A program made the position numbers and the translations under genes. The notes beneath the pieces are model-generated. The model worked only from the letters and a program-made list of their open reading frames with translations. It was not told where the DNA came from and searched no databases. From Pseudoalteromonas arctica A 37-1-2 (GTDB taxonomy: Bacteria > Pseudomonadota > Gammaproteobacteria > Enterobacterales > Alteromonadaceae), in the NCBI RefSeq assembly GCF_000238395.3, contig NZ_CP011025.1, positions 310,001-374,000 on the forward strand: a stretch of DNA of 64,000 nucleotides, in the 5' to 3' direction. Positions 53,401 to 62,221 of the stretch are shown in pieces (positions within the stretch are counted from its first letter, which is position 1; each line of letters starts with the position of its first letter).

Positions 53401-55067
53401 ATTTTTATTTCGCTTGGTGTTGTTTGGCAGCTAGCAAGTAAATCGAGCGATGCCTGATACGTTTTGCTTTTAATGCCAATTAAATTTAAAAGGGTGTGAA
53501 AAATATTGTTGTGTGAGCGTGCAGCAGTGGTGTCTAAATTAGCTAAACAGGTATTGGTAATGCGCTGGTTATGCTCATCAGCCCACATATAAAGAGGAAC
53601 GTGCGTTTGTGTGCTAGGTGCAAAGTTATACGGAAAACCATGCAGATAAGCACCGCCTTCGCCAAGTGATTCACCATGATCAGAGACATATAAAAACTGC
53701 TTATCTATGTTGTTTGGCAGCGCTTTTAATTGCTCAATTACCTGGGCGTTGACAAAGTCGCTGTACGCAATTGTGTTGTCGTAGGTATTAACTAATTCAT
53801 CGAGTGAGCAGTTTTGAATGTCGCTTCTGTCGCACGTGGGCTTAAATTGCTTAAATTTTTCTGGGTAGCGTTTAAAGTAGGTTGGTCCGTGTGAGCCCAT
53901 CATGTGGAGGACGATAACGGTATTAGCTTGGTTTAAATTAGCGAGTTTGCGCTTAAGTGGAGCAATAAGCACTTCATCAAAACAATATTTTCCATCGCAA
54001 AGCGCTGATGGGGTGGTTGGGATATCAATGTTAACAACACGGGTGCATACGTTTTTACAGCCGCTGTTGTTATCAACCCACAGTACGTCGCTGCCAGCTT
54101 GTTGTGCTAAATCAATCAGGTTTTGTTGGTTGTCAGCTGCTAATCGATCAAAGTTATCTTGTGTTTGCAGTGAAAACATACACGGCACAGACACTGCAGT
54201 AGCGGTGCCACAAGACGCCACATTATTAAAATACGTCACATTATACTTTTGTGTATAAGGATTGGTGTTACGCTTATAACCTTGATAAGCAAAGTTTTCT
54301 GCTCGTGCGGTTTCGCCAACAACCATAACGGTTACGCTGGTGGTGTTAGGCGCAATAAGAGTGGGTGTTGCATCTATATTTTTAAATTCCATATTGGTAT
54401 ACAGCAGCTGATCGCGCATGTATTTATAACCGCTAGAGAGATATTGAAACGGAATAATTTCTTTTTTCAAAATGCGGTTGTTGCGACCAGTGGCTGCGTA
54501 ATCGGCGTAAAAGTTAGCGACCACTAAAGCAATTAGCGTTAAGCAGGCAATAATAAGTTTTATGCGGCTAATCGCTTCTTGATGAGGGCGAGTAAAGTGT
54601 ATTTTTACTTTGCTTAATATAAAAACAGGTAGCGCACAAAACAACAGTAAAAAGGCTATGAGCTGCGGGTTTAAATAGCTCAGCGCTTCGCTTGAATCCG
54701 TTTCGAACGTGTTTTGAATCATTGAATAGTCAAACACGACACCGTAATTTAATGAGCCGTAAAGCACGGCGCTAGAAATTATCAGTAAAAGATAGTTAAC
54801 TGGTTTTAATAACCATCTAACCGACACTATCGAAAAGAAAATAATTAAAAGGCATAACAAAAGCAGTGGCACTGAAAGTAAAAATAGCCATGAAAAAGAT
54901 GCAAGAGAGGTTATGGCGCTAAACGAACCTTGAATAAAAGGAATGTTTATAACTAAACAGTAATAACAGGCAATCATCACTACAAAGGCATTTGCACTAC
55001 AGTGAATGTAAAACCGTTTACTACGATTTGGCTTTTTTTGTGCTGGTGTTTGACTAATTACGTTCAT
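53397..55067 (-). CDS. eptA: Phosphoethanolamine-lipid A transferase
   Basis: EptA transfers phosphoethanolamine from phosphatidylethanolamine to lipid A in the inner membrane, which lowers surface charge and gives polymyxin resistance; MCR proteins belong to the same family. The 556 residues have five membrane helices in the first 180, then the periplasmic catalytic domain. It shows VMVVGETARAENFAYQGY (metal-binding glutamate), the nucleophile threonine in CGTATAVSVPCMFSL, HMMGSHGPTY and YVSDHGESLGEGG. It heads a tight operon with dgkA and the LTA-synthase-like gene. No mobile element flanks it, so it is a chromosomal gene. Confidence 0.94.
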   Translation of the reverse strand: MNVISQTPAQKKPNRSKRFYIHCSANAFVVMIACYYCLVINIPFIQGSFSAITSLASFSWLFLLSVPLLLLCLLIIFFSIVSVRWLLKPVNYLLLIISSAVLYGSLNYGVVFDYSMIQNTFETDSSEALSYLNPQLIAFLLLFCALPVFILSKVKIHFTRPHQEAISRIKLIIACLTLIALVVANFYADYAATGRNNRILKKEIIPFQYLSSGYKYMRDQLLYTNMEFKNIDATPTLIAPNTTSVTVMVVGETARAENFAYQGYKRNTNPYTQKYNVTYFNNVASCGTATAVSVPCMFSLQTQDNFDRLAADNQQNLIDLAQQAGSDVLWVDNNSGCKNVCTRVVNIDIPTTPSALCDGKYCFDEVLIAPLKRKLANLNQANTVIVLHMMGSHGPTYFKRYPEKFKQFKPTCDRSDIQNCSLDELVNTYDNTIAYSDFVNAQVIEQLKALPNNIDKQFLYVSDHGESLGEGGAYLHGFPYNFAPSTQTHVPLYMWADEHNQRITNTCLANLDTTAARSHNNIFHTLLNLIGIKSKTYQASLDLLASCQTTPSEIKI

Positions 55068-55333
55068 ATTTAGGCTCGTTTAAAATAACAACGCCATGCT
55101 ATGCAACAACACTTAAGAGTCGCTTAAGGGAACCTACGCATTACCTGAAGGTGATAAATAATTTTATTTATAAAAATATTCTTAAAAATTAATCAAACCT
55201 TAAATAAGGGATATAAGAATAGTGAATTTCTGAGAATAAAATTAGAGCATAAAAAAACCACTACCAGCTTGTATAATGAATTTTAAAACCTGATAAATTG
55301 CCTTTTAGTCTTTTTGTTAGATTAACTTTGGTG
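55068..55333. other. Intergenic region between eptA and the ilv promoter
   Basis: This is A/T-rich sequence between divergent operons. It must hold the eptA promoter on the minus strand, but I see no clear operator or strong boxes. Confidence 0.4.
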
Positions 55334-55365
55334 TTGACTTAAAGGGCCTAGCGCGGTACTAATAT
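55334..55365 (+). promoter_or_regulatory. Promoter candidate of the ilv operon
   Basis: TTGACT at 55334-55339 and a TACTAA/TAATAT region at 55357-55365 lie about 60 bases before the ilvL leader start, the usual distance for an attenuator-controlled operon. The -35 box is good and the -10 box is imperfect. Confidence 0.5.
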
Positions 55366-55423
55366 AAAAAGAGAGCGAAGGAATAACCTTCGCGATAATT
55401 GAACAAAATTTGGTATTAATTAC

Positions 55424-55492
55424 ATGCTTACAAACGCACTTAACCTAGTCCTGATTATTATCGTGGTGATTATTCCCGCGAGGGCTTCGTAG
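55424..55492 (+). CDS. ilvL: ilv operon leader peptide
   Basis: A 22-codon open frame reads MLTNALNLVLIIIVVIIP followed by ARAS. It contains a run of Leu, Val and Ile codons (CTA GTC CTG ATT ATT ATC GTG GTG ATT ATT), the hallmark of an attenuator leader that senses charged Leu, Val and Ile tRNAs. It lies between a promoter and a strong terminator, upstream of ilvG, as in E. coli. When ribosomes stall at these codons, the region at 55480-55487 should pair with the terminator's 5' arm. Confidence 0.92.
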   Translation: MLTNALNLVLIIIVVIIPARAS

Positions 55493-55553
55493 TGCTTTAA
55501 AAACTTAAGCATTAAAAAAGCCCTCCGCACTTAACCGTTCGGAGGGCTTTTTA
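55480..55553 (+). promoter_or_regulatory. ilv attenuator (antiterminator and terminator)
   Basis: The terminator is an 11-bp perfect stem, AAAGCCCTCCG (55517-55527) with CGGAGGGCTTT (55540-55550), plus a T run. GAGGGCTT at 55480-55487, within the end of ilvL, is complementary to AAGCCCTC at 55518-55525. An alternative antiterminator can therefore form when the leader ribosome stalls upstream. Both mutually exclusive structures are visible directly. Confidence 0.88.
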
Positions 55554-55620
55554 GTTTTAAGGGCAAAGTTTTTAGCGTAAAAATGTAATTGGGTTGTCAC
55601 TGAGGAATGAGGGTTTATTA

Positions 55621-57270
55621 ATGACAGGCGCAGAACTAACAATCGACTTATTGGCCAAACACGGCGTAAATGAAGTATTTGGCTACCCAGGCGGAGCTAT
55701 TATGCCAATTTACGATGCGCTGTATGGCGCGCCAGTCAAACACTACCTTACTCGTCATGAGCAAGGTGCAGGGTTTGCAGCTGTTGGTTATGCTCGCAGC
55801 ACGCGTAAATTAGGTGTGTGTTTTGCTACATCGGGCCCAGGTGCAACTAACTTAATAACTGCCCTTGCTGATGCGATGATGGACTCAGTACCATTATTGG
55901 CGATTACCGGCCAAGTGCCTACTGCAGCTATTGGTTCAGATGCGTTTCAAGAAATAGATGTACTAGGTATGTCGCTTTCGTGTACTAAGCACAGCTACAT
56001 GGTAGAACGAGCGGAAGACTTAGCAGAGATATTACAAGAAGCTATTCATTTAGCGCAAAGCGGCCGACCAGGTCCTGTACTTGTCGATATCCCAAAAGAT
56101 ATTCAAATGGCGCAAGTACCTTTTAAGCCTTGGCTTGCAGCTGATGAATACTTACCTGAGTTAGATTTAAAGCAAGTTGCTATTGCTAATCAATTGTTGA
56201 GTGAGGCTAAACAGCCTGTAGCGTATGTAGGTGGTGGTGTACAAGCCGCTGATGCGCAAGACGAGCTAATGCAATTTTTAAATAAAACGCAGATGCCAGC
56301 TGTATCAACACTTAAAGCGTTGGGCAGTGTATTACCAGATTACGAACATTACTTAGGTATGTTGGGTATGCATGGTGGTCAAGCCGCTAATATTGCCGTG
56401 CAAGAATGTGATGTACTTGTGTGTATAGGTGCGCGCTTTGATGACCGCGTAACGGGTAACTTAGCTAAATTTGCAGCTAAAGCTAAAGTAATTCATTTGG
56501 ATATTGATGCCGCTGAAGTAGGTAAGCGTAAACCAGCTAAAGCTTCATTAATTGCTGATTTAAAAACGTCGTTACCTGCACTTGAATGCTTTGTAACACC
56601 TAAAGCGTGGTGTGACACAAATAAAGAAATGAATATTAAACACGCGTGGCGTTACGATTACCCAGGTGAGAAGGTCTACGCACCGTACTTATTAAACCAA
56701 CTGAGCCAACGCATGCCAAAAACTGGCGTTGTGTGTTGCGATGTAGGTCAGCATCAAATGTGGGTAGCACAACACATGAAGTTTACTCACCCGAGTAATC
56801 ATTTAAGTAGTGGTGGCGCCGGCACAATGGGCTTTGGTTTACCGGCTGCTATTGGCGCACAAGTAGCACGCCCTGATGACTTTGTTATCACTGTATCGGG
56901 CGATGGCTCAATAATGATGAATATTCAAGAATTGGCCACGATTCGCCGTAATAATTTACCTGTAAAAATATTAATTTTAGATAACCAGCGCTTGGGTATG
57001 GTTCGCCAATGGCAGGAACTGTTTTTTGAAGGACGTTACTCTGAAACTAACCTTTCGGATAACCCAGACTTTGTGCAACTAGCTGCTGTATTTGGTATTC
57101 CAGGGCAAACAATTACCCACGCTAACCAAGTTGATGATGCTATTACAGCATTAGTTAACAGCAAAGGCCCGTACATAGTACATGCTTGTATTGATGATAA
57201 AGAAAATGTTTGGCCACTTGTACCACCTGGGGCTGCTAACGACGAAATGATGACGGAGAAAGCAAAATGA
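55621..57270 (+). CDS. ilvG: Acetolactate synthase II large subunit
   Basis: IlvG is the thiamine-diphosphate enzyme that makes acetolactate or acetohydroxybutyrate, the first common step to valine, leucine and isoleucine. From the ATG at 55621 it is 549 residues (E. coli 548) and begins MTGAELTIDLLAKHGV. An in-frame start 27 bases earlier lacks homology. Visible motifs are FGYPGGAIMPIYDAL, the catalytic glutamate in RHEQGAGFAAVG, TSGPGATNLIT and the ThDP site SGDGSIMMNIQEL. The stop overlaps ilvM by 4 bases. Full length is intact, unlike the ilvG frameshift of E. coli K-12. Confidence 0.96.
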   Translation: MTGAELTIDLLAKHGVNEVFGYPGGAIMPIYDALYGAPVKHYLTRHEQGAGFAAVGYARSTRKLGVCFATSGPGATNLITALADAMMDSVPLLAITGQVPTAAIGSDAFQEIDVLGMSLSCTKHSYMVERAEDLAEILQEAIHLAQSGRPGPVLVDIPKDIQMAQVPFKPWLAADEYLPELDLKQVAIANQLLSEAKQPVAYVGGGVQAADAQDELMQFLNKTQMPAVSTLKALGSVLPDYEHYLGMLGMHGGQAANIAVQECDVLVCIGARFDDRVTGNLAKFAAKAKVIHLDIDAAEVGKRKPAKASLIADLKTSLPALECFVTPKAWCDTNKEMNIKHAWRYDYPGEKVYAPYLLNQLSQRMPKTGVVCCDVGQHQMWVAQHMKFTHPSNHLSSGGAGTMGFGLPAAIGAQVARPDDFVITVSGDGSIMMNIQELATIRRNNLPVKILILDNQRLGMVRQWQELFFEGRYSETNLSDNPDFVQLAAVFGIPGQTITHANQVDDAITALVNSKGPYIVHACIDDKENVWPLVPPGAANDEMMTEKAK

Positions 57271-57512
57271 AACACAGCCTAACTATTGCATTAAAAAGCC
57301 AAAGTATAGCGGTAGAACGCTTTTTACGAGTGGTGCGTCATCGTGGTTTTAACCTAACGCATTTTCAGCTCAATATGGATGATGGCTTATACAACGTAGC
57401 CATGACGGTAGATAGTGATAAACCTATTCACCTATTAACCAGCCAGCTAAACAAGCTGGTGGATGTAAAAGAAGTCACTTTACAAAATTTACAGCACCAA
57501 CAAGCTGTGTAA
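57267..57512 (+). CDS. ilvM: Acetolactate synthase II small subunit
   Basis: IlvM is the regulatory ACT-domain subunit. The 81 residues include SIAVERFLRVVRHRGFNLTH and a short C-terminal tail, matching E. coli IlvM (87 residues). The ATG overlaps the ilvG stop. In E. coli ilvE follows, but here the next gene is ilvD after a gap of about 100 bases. Confidence 0.94.
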   Translation: MKHSLTIALKSQSIAVERFLRVVRHRGFNLTHFQLNMDDGLYNVAMTVDSDKPIHLLTSQLNKLVDVKEVTLQNLQHQQAV

Positions 57513-57615
57513 TTACGAATTAAAAAATAATTTACGAGTAACTGAGTCACTCGGTTATTCACCAATTTTAGAATGAGGAATGCCCGCTTATATTGCGGCA
57601 AAAACTGAGGTAACT

Positions 57616-59472
57616 ATGGCTAAATTAAGAAGTGCAACAACAACTGAAGGACGTAAACGTGCAGGCGCAAGAGCATTATGGCGCGCAACAGGTATGACAG
57701 ACTCTGATTTTGGTAAACCGATTATTGCCGTAGTTAACTCGTTTACACAATTTGTACCAGGGCATGTACACCTTAATCAGCTTAGTGAGCTTATGGGTGA
57801 GACAATAACCCAAGCCGGTGGCGTTCCAAAAGAATTTAATACCATTGCTATTGATGATGGCATTGCGATGGGACACGGCGGTATGCTTTATTCGCTGCCT
57901 TCACGCGATTTAATTGCTGACTCGGTTGAATACATGGTAAATGGTCATTGCGCCGATGCGATGATCTGTATTTCAAACTGCGACAAAATCACTCCAGGGA
58001 TGATGCTTGCAGCGCTACGTTTAAATATCCCGGTGATATTTGTATCGGGCGGTCCAATGGAGGCGGGTAAAACTAAACTTGCTAACATCGACATTAAACT
58101 TGATTTAGTTGATGCCATGGTTAAAGGCGCAGATGAATCGGTAAGTGATGCAGATTCAGAGCAAGTAGAGCGCTCTGCGTGTCCTACATGTGGTTCGTGT
58201 TCAGGCATGTTTACTGCAAACTCAATGAACTGTTTGTTAGAGGCAATAGGCTTAGCACTTCCGGGTAACGGTACCACGCTTGCCACTCATAAAGACCGTA
58301 AACAACTGTATGTTGAAGCAGGGGCTCGTATTGTTGATTTATGTCGTGAGTATTATCAAAAAGATAATCAAGATGTATTGCCACGCGCAATTGCCAATAA
58401 AACAGCCTTTATGAATGCAATGGTTGTTGATATTGCAATGGGCGGCTCGTCAAATACCGTATTACATTTACTCGCAGCAGCGCAAGAAGCTGGCGTTGAT
58501 TTTGATATGTCGCATATTGATGCTTTATCTCGTAAAACACCGTTTTTATGTAAAGTTGCACCAGCAACACCAGAGTACCATATTGAAGATGTCCACCGTG
58601 CAGGTGGCATGATGGCTGTTGTACGCGAGCTTGGTAAAGCGGGCTTAGTTGACATGTCGGTTAATCATGTAGCTGGGTCAACAATGGCTGAGCTTGTTAA
58701 AAAATGGGATGCAACCGACCCAACTAACGAAGTTGCGCGCAAATTTTACCGTGCGGGTCCTGCGGGCATTCGAACTACTAAAGCAATGAGCCAAGAGTGT
58801 CGTTGGGATGAAGGCGATAATGACCGCGTGAATGGGTGTATTCGAAGCGTTGAACATGCTTTTCGCCAAGACGGTGGTTTAGCTGTGCTTTCGGGTAATC
58901 TAGCGGTTGATGGCTGTGTTGTAAAAAGTGCTGGCGTAGTTGATGAAATGCTACATTTTGAAGGCACCGCCATTGTATACGAATCACAAGATGATTCAGT
59001 AGAAGGGATTTTAAATAACGAAGTAAAAGCCGGCGATGTTGTTGTTATTCGTTACGAAGGCCCTAGAGGCGGCCCAGGTATGCAAGAAATGCTATACCCA
59101 ACAAGCTACTTAAAATCGAAAGGCTTAGCTGAAAAATGCGCACTTATTACTGATGGTCGCTTTTCGGGTGGTACTTCGGGTTTATCAATTGGCCATGTAT
59201 CGCCAGAAGCGGCGAGTGGTGGTGCAATCGCTTATGTTGAAAATGGCGACAAAATCATTATTGATATCGCAACACGTGAAATCACATTAGCGCTAAGCGA
59301 TGAAGAACTTGAGGCACGTAAACAAAAGCAATTAGCACGCGGAAAAATGGCGTATAAGCCAGTTGATCGTGAGCGCTATGTCTCGTCTGCTTTAAAGGCT
59401 TATGCATTACTTGCAACAAGTGCTGATAAAGGCGCTGTGCGCGACTTAGCTAAATTGGAGGCGCTTAGTTAA
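57616..59472 (+). CDS. ilvD: Dihydroxy-acid dehydratase
   Basis: IlvD dehydrates 2,3-dihydroxy acids to 2-oxo acids in valine and isoleucine synthesis, using an iron-sulphur cluster. The ATG at 57616 follows GAGG by 5 bases and gives 618 residues (E. coli 616); an earlier in-frame ATG at 57580 is not supported by homology. The conserved cysteines are in [12 protein letters not shown] and [13 protein letters not shown], and the substrate loop is [20 protein letters not shown]. It is followed after 2 bases by ilvA. Confidence 0.96.
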   Translation: MAKLRSATTTEGRKRAGARALWRATGMTDSDFGKPIIAVVNSFTQFVPGHVHLNQLSELMGETITQAGGVPKEFNTIAIDDGIAMGHGGMLYSLPSRDLIADSVEYMVNGHCADAMICISNCDKITPGMMLAALRLNIPVIFVSGGPMEAGKTKLANIDIKLDLVDAMVKGADESVSDADSEQVERSACPTCGSCSGMFTANSMNCLLEAIGLALPGNGTTLATHKDRKQLYVEAGARIVDLCREYYQKDNQDVLPRAIANKTAFMNAMVVDIAMGGSSNTVLHLLAAAQEAGVDFDMSHIDALSRKTPFLCKVAPATPEYHIEDVHRAGGMMAVVRELGKAGLVDMSVNHVAGSTMAELVKKWDATDPTNEVARKFYRAGPAGIRTTKAMSQECRWDEGDNDRVNGCIRSVEHAFRQDGGLAVLSGNLAVDGCVVKSAGVVDEMLHFEGTAIVYESQDDSVEGILNNEVKAGDVVVIRYEGPRGGPGMQEMLYPTSYLKSKGLAEKCALITDGRFSGGTSGLSIGHVSPEAASGGAIAYVENGDKIIIDIATREITLALSDEELEARKQKQLARGKMAYKPVDRERYVSSALKAYALLATSADKGAVRDLAKLEALS

Positions 59473-59474
59473 TT

Positions 59475-61028
59475 ATGGTCTCTCAAGAGCTCGATTATTT
59501 TCGCGCTATTATTCAAGCAAACATGGAGCCTTTGGCTAAAGTTACTGAGGTTAGCGAAATGGCTGAACTCAGTAAAAAGCTAGGTAACCATGTTTGGTTA
59601 AAGCGTGAAGACCAACAGCCCGTGTATTCATTTAAGTTACGCGGTGCGTATAACAAATTAAATAAATTACCTAAAGGCTCTGTGGTTATTACTGCTTCTG
59701 CGGGTAATCATGCTCAAGGGGTTGCATTAAGTGCATCTCACCTCGGGCATCAAGCAACTATTGTAATGCCAGTAACAACGCCTGAAATAAAAGTCAGCGC
59801 AGTGCGCGCACTTGGCGGTGAAGTTGTATTACATGGCCATCATTTTGATGCAGCAAAAGCCTATGCGCTTGAGCTTACAGAGCAGCGTAACGGTATATTT
59901 GTCCCGCCATTTGACGATCCGGATGTCATTGTTGGTCAAGGCACTGTAGCACGCGAGTTAATGCAGCAATTAAACGAGCTTGATGCTGTGTTTATTCCTG
60001 TTGGCGGCGGCGGTTTACTTGCTGGTATGGCGGTTTACATTAAATCGTTGCGTCCAGATATAAAAGTAATTGGCGTAGAAGCCGACGAAAGTGCGTGTTT
60101 ACAAGCAGCACTTGAAGCTGGTAAGCCAGTAGAGCTTGATCGCGTTGGTAGTTTTGCCGATGGCGTAGCGGTTAAAATTATTGGCACTGAAACATTTCGT
60201 TTAGCGCAAAAGTTTTGCGATGAAGTTGTAACCGTTACTAGCGATGAAATATGTGCAGCCATGCAGGATATTTTTGTATCTACGCGTGCAATTGCAGAGC
60301 CATCAGGTGCACTTGCAACGGCTGGGCTTAAAAAGTGGAGTCAGCAGTCGGGGTTAAAAGGACTACATTTAGCGGCTGTGCTTTCGGGTGCTAATTTAAA
60401 CTTTGATCGCCTGCGTTATGTTGCAGAGCGGACTGCGCTGGGTGAAAAAAACGAAGCGCTATTAGCCGTTACTATTAAAGAAGAAAAAGGCAGTTTTAAA
60501 CAGTTTTGTGCTTCTTTAGGTGGCCGTGCTATTACTGAATTTAACTACCGTTATGCAGGACCTGGTGAAGCACAAATATTTGTGGGCATTGCTCTGCGCC
60601 AAGGCGAGCAAGAGCTTAATGAGTTAAAGCAAGACTTAACTAATAACGATTATCAATTTTGCGATTTGTCGGATAACGAACTCGCTAAATTACATGTGCG
60701 TTATATGGTTGGCGGAAAAGCACCAGAGCAATTACATGAACGTTTATTGCGTTTTGAATTTCCTGAGTATCCGGGTGCGCTTGCACGCTTTTTAGATACT
60801 TTAGGCAGCAATTGGAACATTACCTTATTTCATTATCGTAATCACGGTGGTTCGATGGGGAATGTACTGGCAGGTTTTGCTATTGAGCCGAGTCAGTATG
60901 AAATGTTTAACGAGCATTTGAATCGCTTAGGTTACAGTGTACAAGATGAAACACAAAATCCGTGTTTCACCCAATTTTTAACATCAAAACCGCAAGCAGA
61001 AAAAGCCGAAAAACTCGCCTCAGTATAA
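59475..61028 (+). CDS. ilvA: Threonine dehydratase, biosynthetic
   Basis: IlvA is the PLP enzyme that deaminates threonine to 2-oxobutyrate, the committed step to isoleucine. The 517 residues comprise a catalytic domain (about 1-320) with the PLP lysine in YSFKLRGAYNK, the SAGNHAQGVALSA loop and the PVGGGGLLAGMA glycine loop. Two C-terminal ACT-like domains (about 330-505) bind isoleucine for feedback inhibition. The presence of both ACT-like domains marks it as the biosynthetic rather than catabolic type. It ends the operon and a terminator follows. Confidence 0.96.
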   Translation: MVSQELDYFRAIIQANMEPLAKVTEVSEMAELSKKLGNHVWLKREDQQPVYSFKLRGAYNKLNKLPKGSVVITASAGNHAQGVALSASHLGHQATIVMPVTTPEIKVSAVRALGGEVVLHGHHFDAAKAYALELTEQRNGIFVPPFDDPDVIVGQGTVARELMQQLNELDAVFIPVGGGGLLAGMAVYIKSLRPDIKVIGVEADESACLQAALEAGKPVELDRVGSFADGVAVKIIGTETFRLAQKFCDEVVTVTSDEICAAMQDIFVSTRAIAEPSGALATAGLKKWSQQSGLKGLHLAAVLSGANLNFDRLRYVAERTALGEKNEALLAVTIKEEKGSFKQFCASLGGRAITEFNYRYAGPGEAQIFVGIALRQGEQELNELKQDLTNNDYQFCDLSDNELAKLHVRYMVGGKAPEQLHERLLRFEFPEYPGALARFLDTLGSNWNITLFHYRNHGGSMGNVLAGFAIEPSQYEMFNEHLNRLGYSVQDETQNPCFTQFLTSKPQAEKAEKLASV

Positions 61029-61038
61029 CCCTTCTTTA

Positions 61039-61072
61039 AAGGCAGGCACCTAACTAGGGTGCTTGCTTTATT
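61039..61072 (+). terminator. Terminator of the ilv operon
   Basis: AAGGCAGGCACC (61039-61050) and GGTGCTTGCTTT (61058-61069) form a 12-bp stem with G-T pairs, followed by a weak T tract. Confidence 0.65.
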
Positions 61073-61125
61073 ACACGTTTTACATATAGTTACAGGTAAT
61101 CGTCATACTTTTTGAGGACACCTAT

Positions 61126-62160
61126 TTGCTATTTAAAGGATTAATCATTGGATTGTGCTTTTTTTGCAGCCATATCGCGGCACAAGAATCAGTCACATTA
61201 CAGCTAAAATGGACACATCAGTTTCAGTTTGCTGGCTACTATATGGCAAAGCAAAAAGGCTTTTATAATGAAGCGGGCCTTGATGTAACTATTAAACAAG
61301 CTAATCCAATGAAACCTGATACCTTTGGTCCTGTGGCCAGTGGTGAAGCACAATTTGGTGTAGGGCATTCTGGTATTTTACAGCAACGTATTAATGGTCA
61401 GCCTTTTGTTGCAATGGCAGCCTTATTGCAGTTTTCACCTTATTGCTGGATGGTAAAAGACACGTCTGATATTTTTCACCCTCGTGACTTTGTTAATAAA
61501 CGTATCACTGCTGTGAGCAAAAATGACGGCACCGAGCTACTTATTATGCTTAAACGCAGTGGCGTTGATGTAGATAAACTCAAAGTTTACAATGGCGAAA
61601 ATTTTAATCAGGCTTGGATTGAAAACAAGCTAGATGCTATGCAAGTTTATGTTACTACAGAGCCTTATTATATGACTCAACAAGGCGTAGCTCATCGGCT
61701 TGTTTGCCCACAGCGTTATGGTATGGATGTATATAGCGACATTTTATTTACCAGCGAAAACATGCTTAAGCAAAATCCACAAACGGTCGAAAAATTCTAC
61801 CAAGCGAGCCTAAAAGGTTGGCGCTATGCAATGATGAATATGGATGAAGCTATTGCAGTCACCCAGCAAAACTATGCACCGAGTAAGAGCTTTCATCAGC
61901 TCGCCTTTGAGGCTGAAGTACTAAAAAGTTATATAACCCCACCCACTACCAGTTTAGGGCATATGTCGATAGCAAAGTGGCGTTTAATTGCTGACTTATA
62001 TGGCATACAGCAAAACGAATTTGACGAAGTGAAATCTCACTTTATTTATAAATACCAAGAGCCTGAAAAGATGCAATTATCATGGATGCTTATAGCAGCT
62101 ATTTTGGTGAGTATTATTTCAATACCTTTGTATTTACGGCTGATTTTTAGCCAAAAATAA
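61126..62160 (+). CDS. NMT1/THI5-type binding protein with C-terminal membrane anchor
   Basis: The 344-residue protein starts at TTG behind a GAGGA ribosome site. A signal peptide ends near residue 19 (HIAAQ). The periplasmic binding domain opens VTLQLKWTHQFQFAGYYMA and contains GLDVTIKQANP and FGVGHSGILQQ, typical of the SsuA/THI5-like family. After this come a single membrane helix at about 319-339 (SWMLIAAILVSIISIPLYL) and a short tail. This is the layout of the input half of many sensor kinases and diguanylate cyclases, yet no output domain follows. It may be an orphan membrane-tethered binding protein or a truncated sensor. Confidence 0.82.
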   Translation: MLFKGLIIGLCFFCSHIAAQESVTLQLKWTHQFQFAGYYMAKQKGFYNEAGLDVTIKQANPMKPDTFGPVASGEAQFGVGHSGILQQRINGQPFVAMAALLQFSPYCWMVKDTSDIFHPRDFVNKRITAVSKNDGTELLIMLKRSGVDVDKLKVYNGENFNQAWIENKLDAMQVYVTTEPYYMTQQGVAHRLVCPQRYGMDVYSDILFTSENMLKQNPQTVEKFYQASLKGWRYAMMNMDEAIAVTQQNYAPSKSFHQLAFEAEVLKSYITPPTTSLGHMSIAKWRLIADLYGIQQNEFDEVKSHFIYKYQEPEKMQLSWMLIAAILVSIISIPLYLRLIFSQK

Positions 62161-62221
62161 CTGCTTAATGAGAGCTCACTGAGCTGATATAATTAATTGT
62201 CTTTTTATTTTTTAAGCTGTT

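Noticed and set aside
53902..54527. Two plus-strand open frames inside eptA
   Set aside because: They are antisense shadows of eptA with no ribosome site or recognisable domain.
53397..55067. eptA as an acquired mcr-type resistance gene
   Set aside because: There is no insertion sequence or plasmid-like context, and it sits in an operon with dgkA and a two-component system, as chromosomal eptA genes do.
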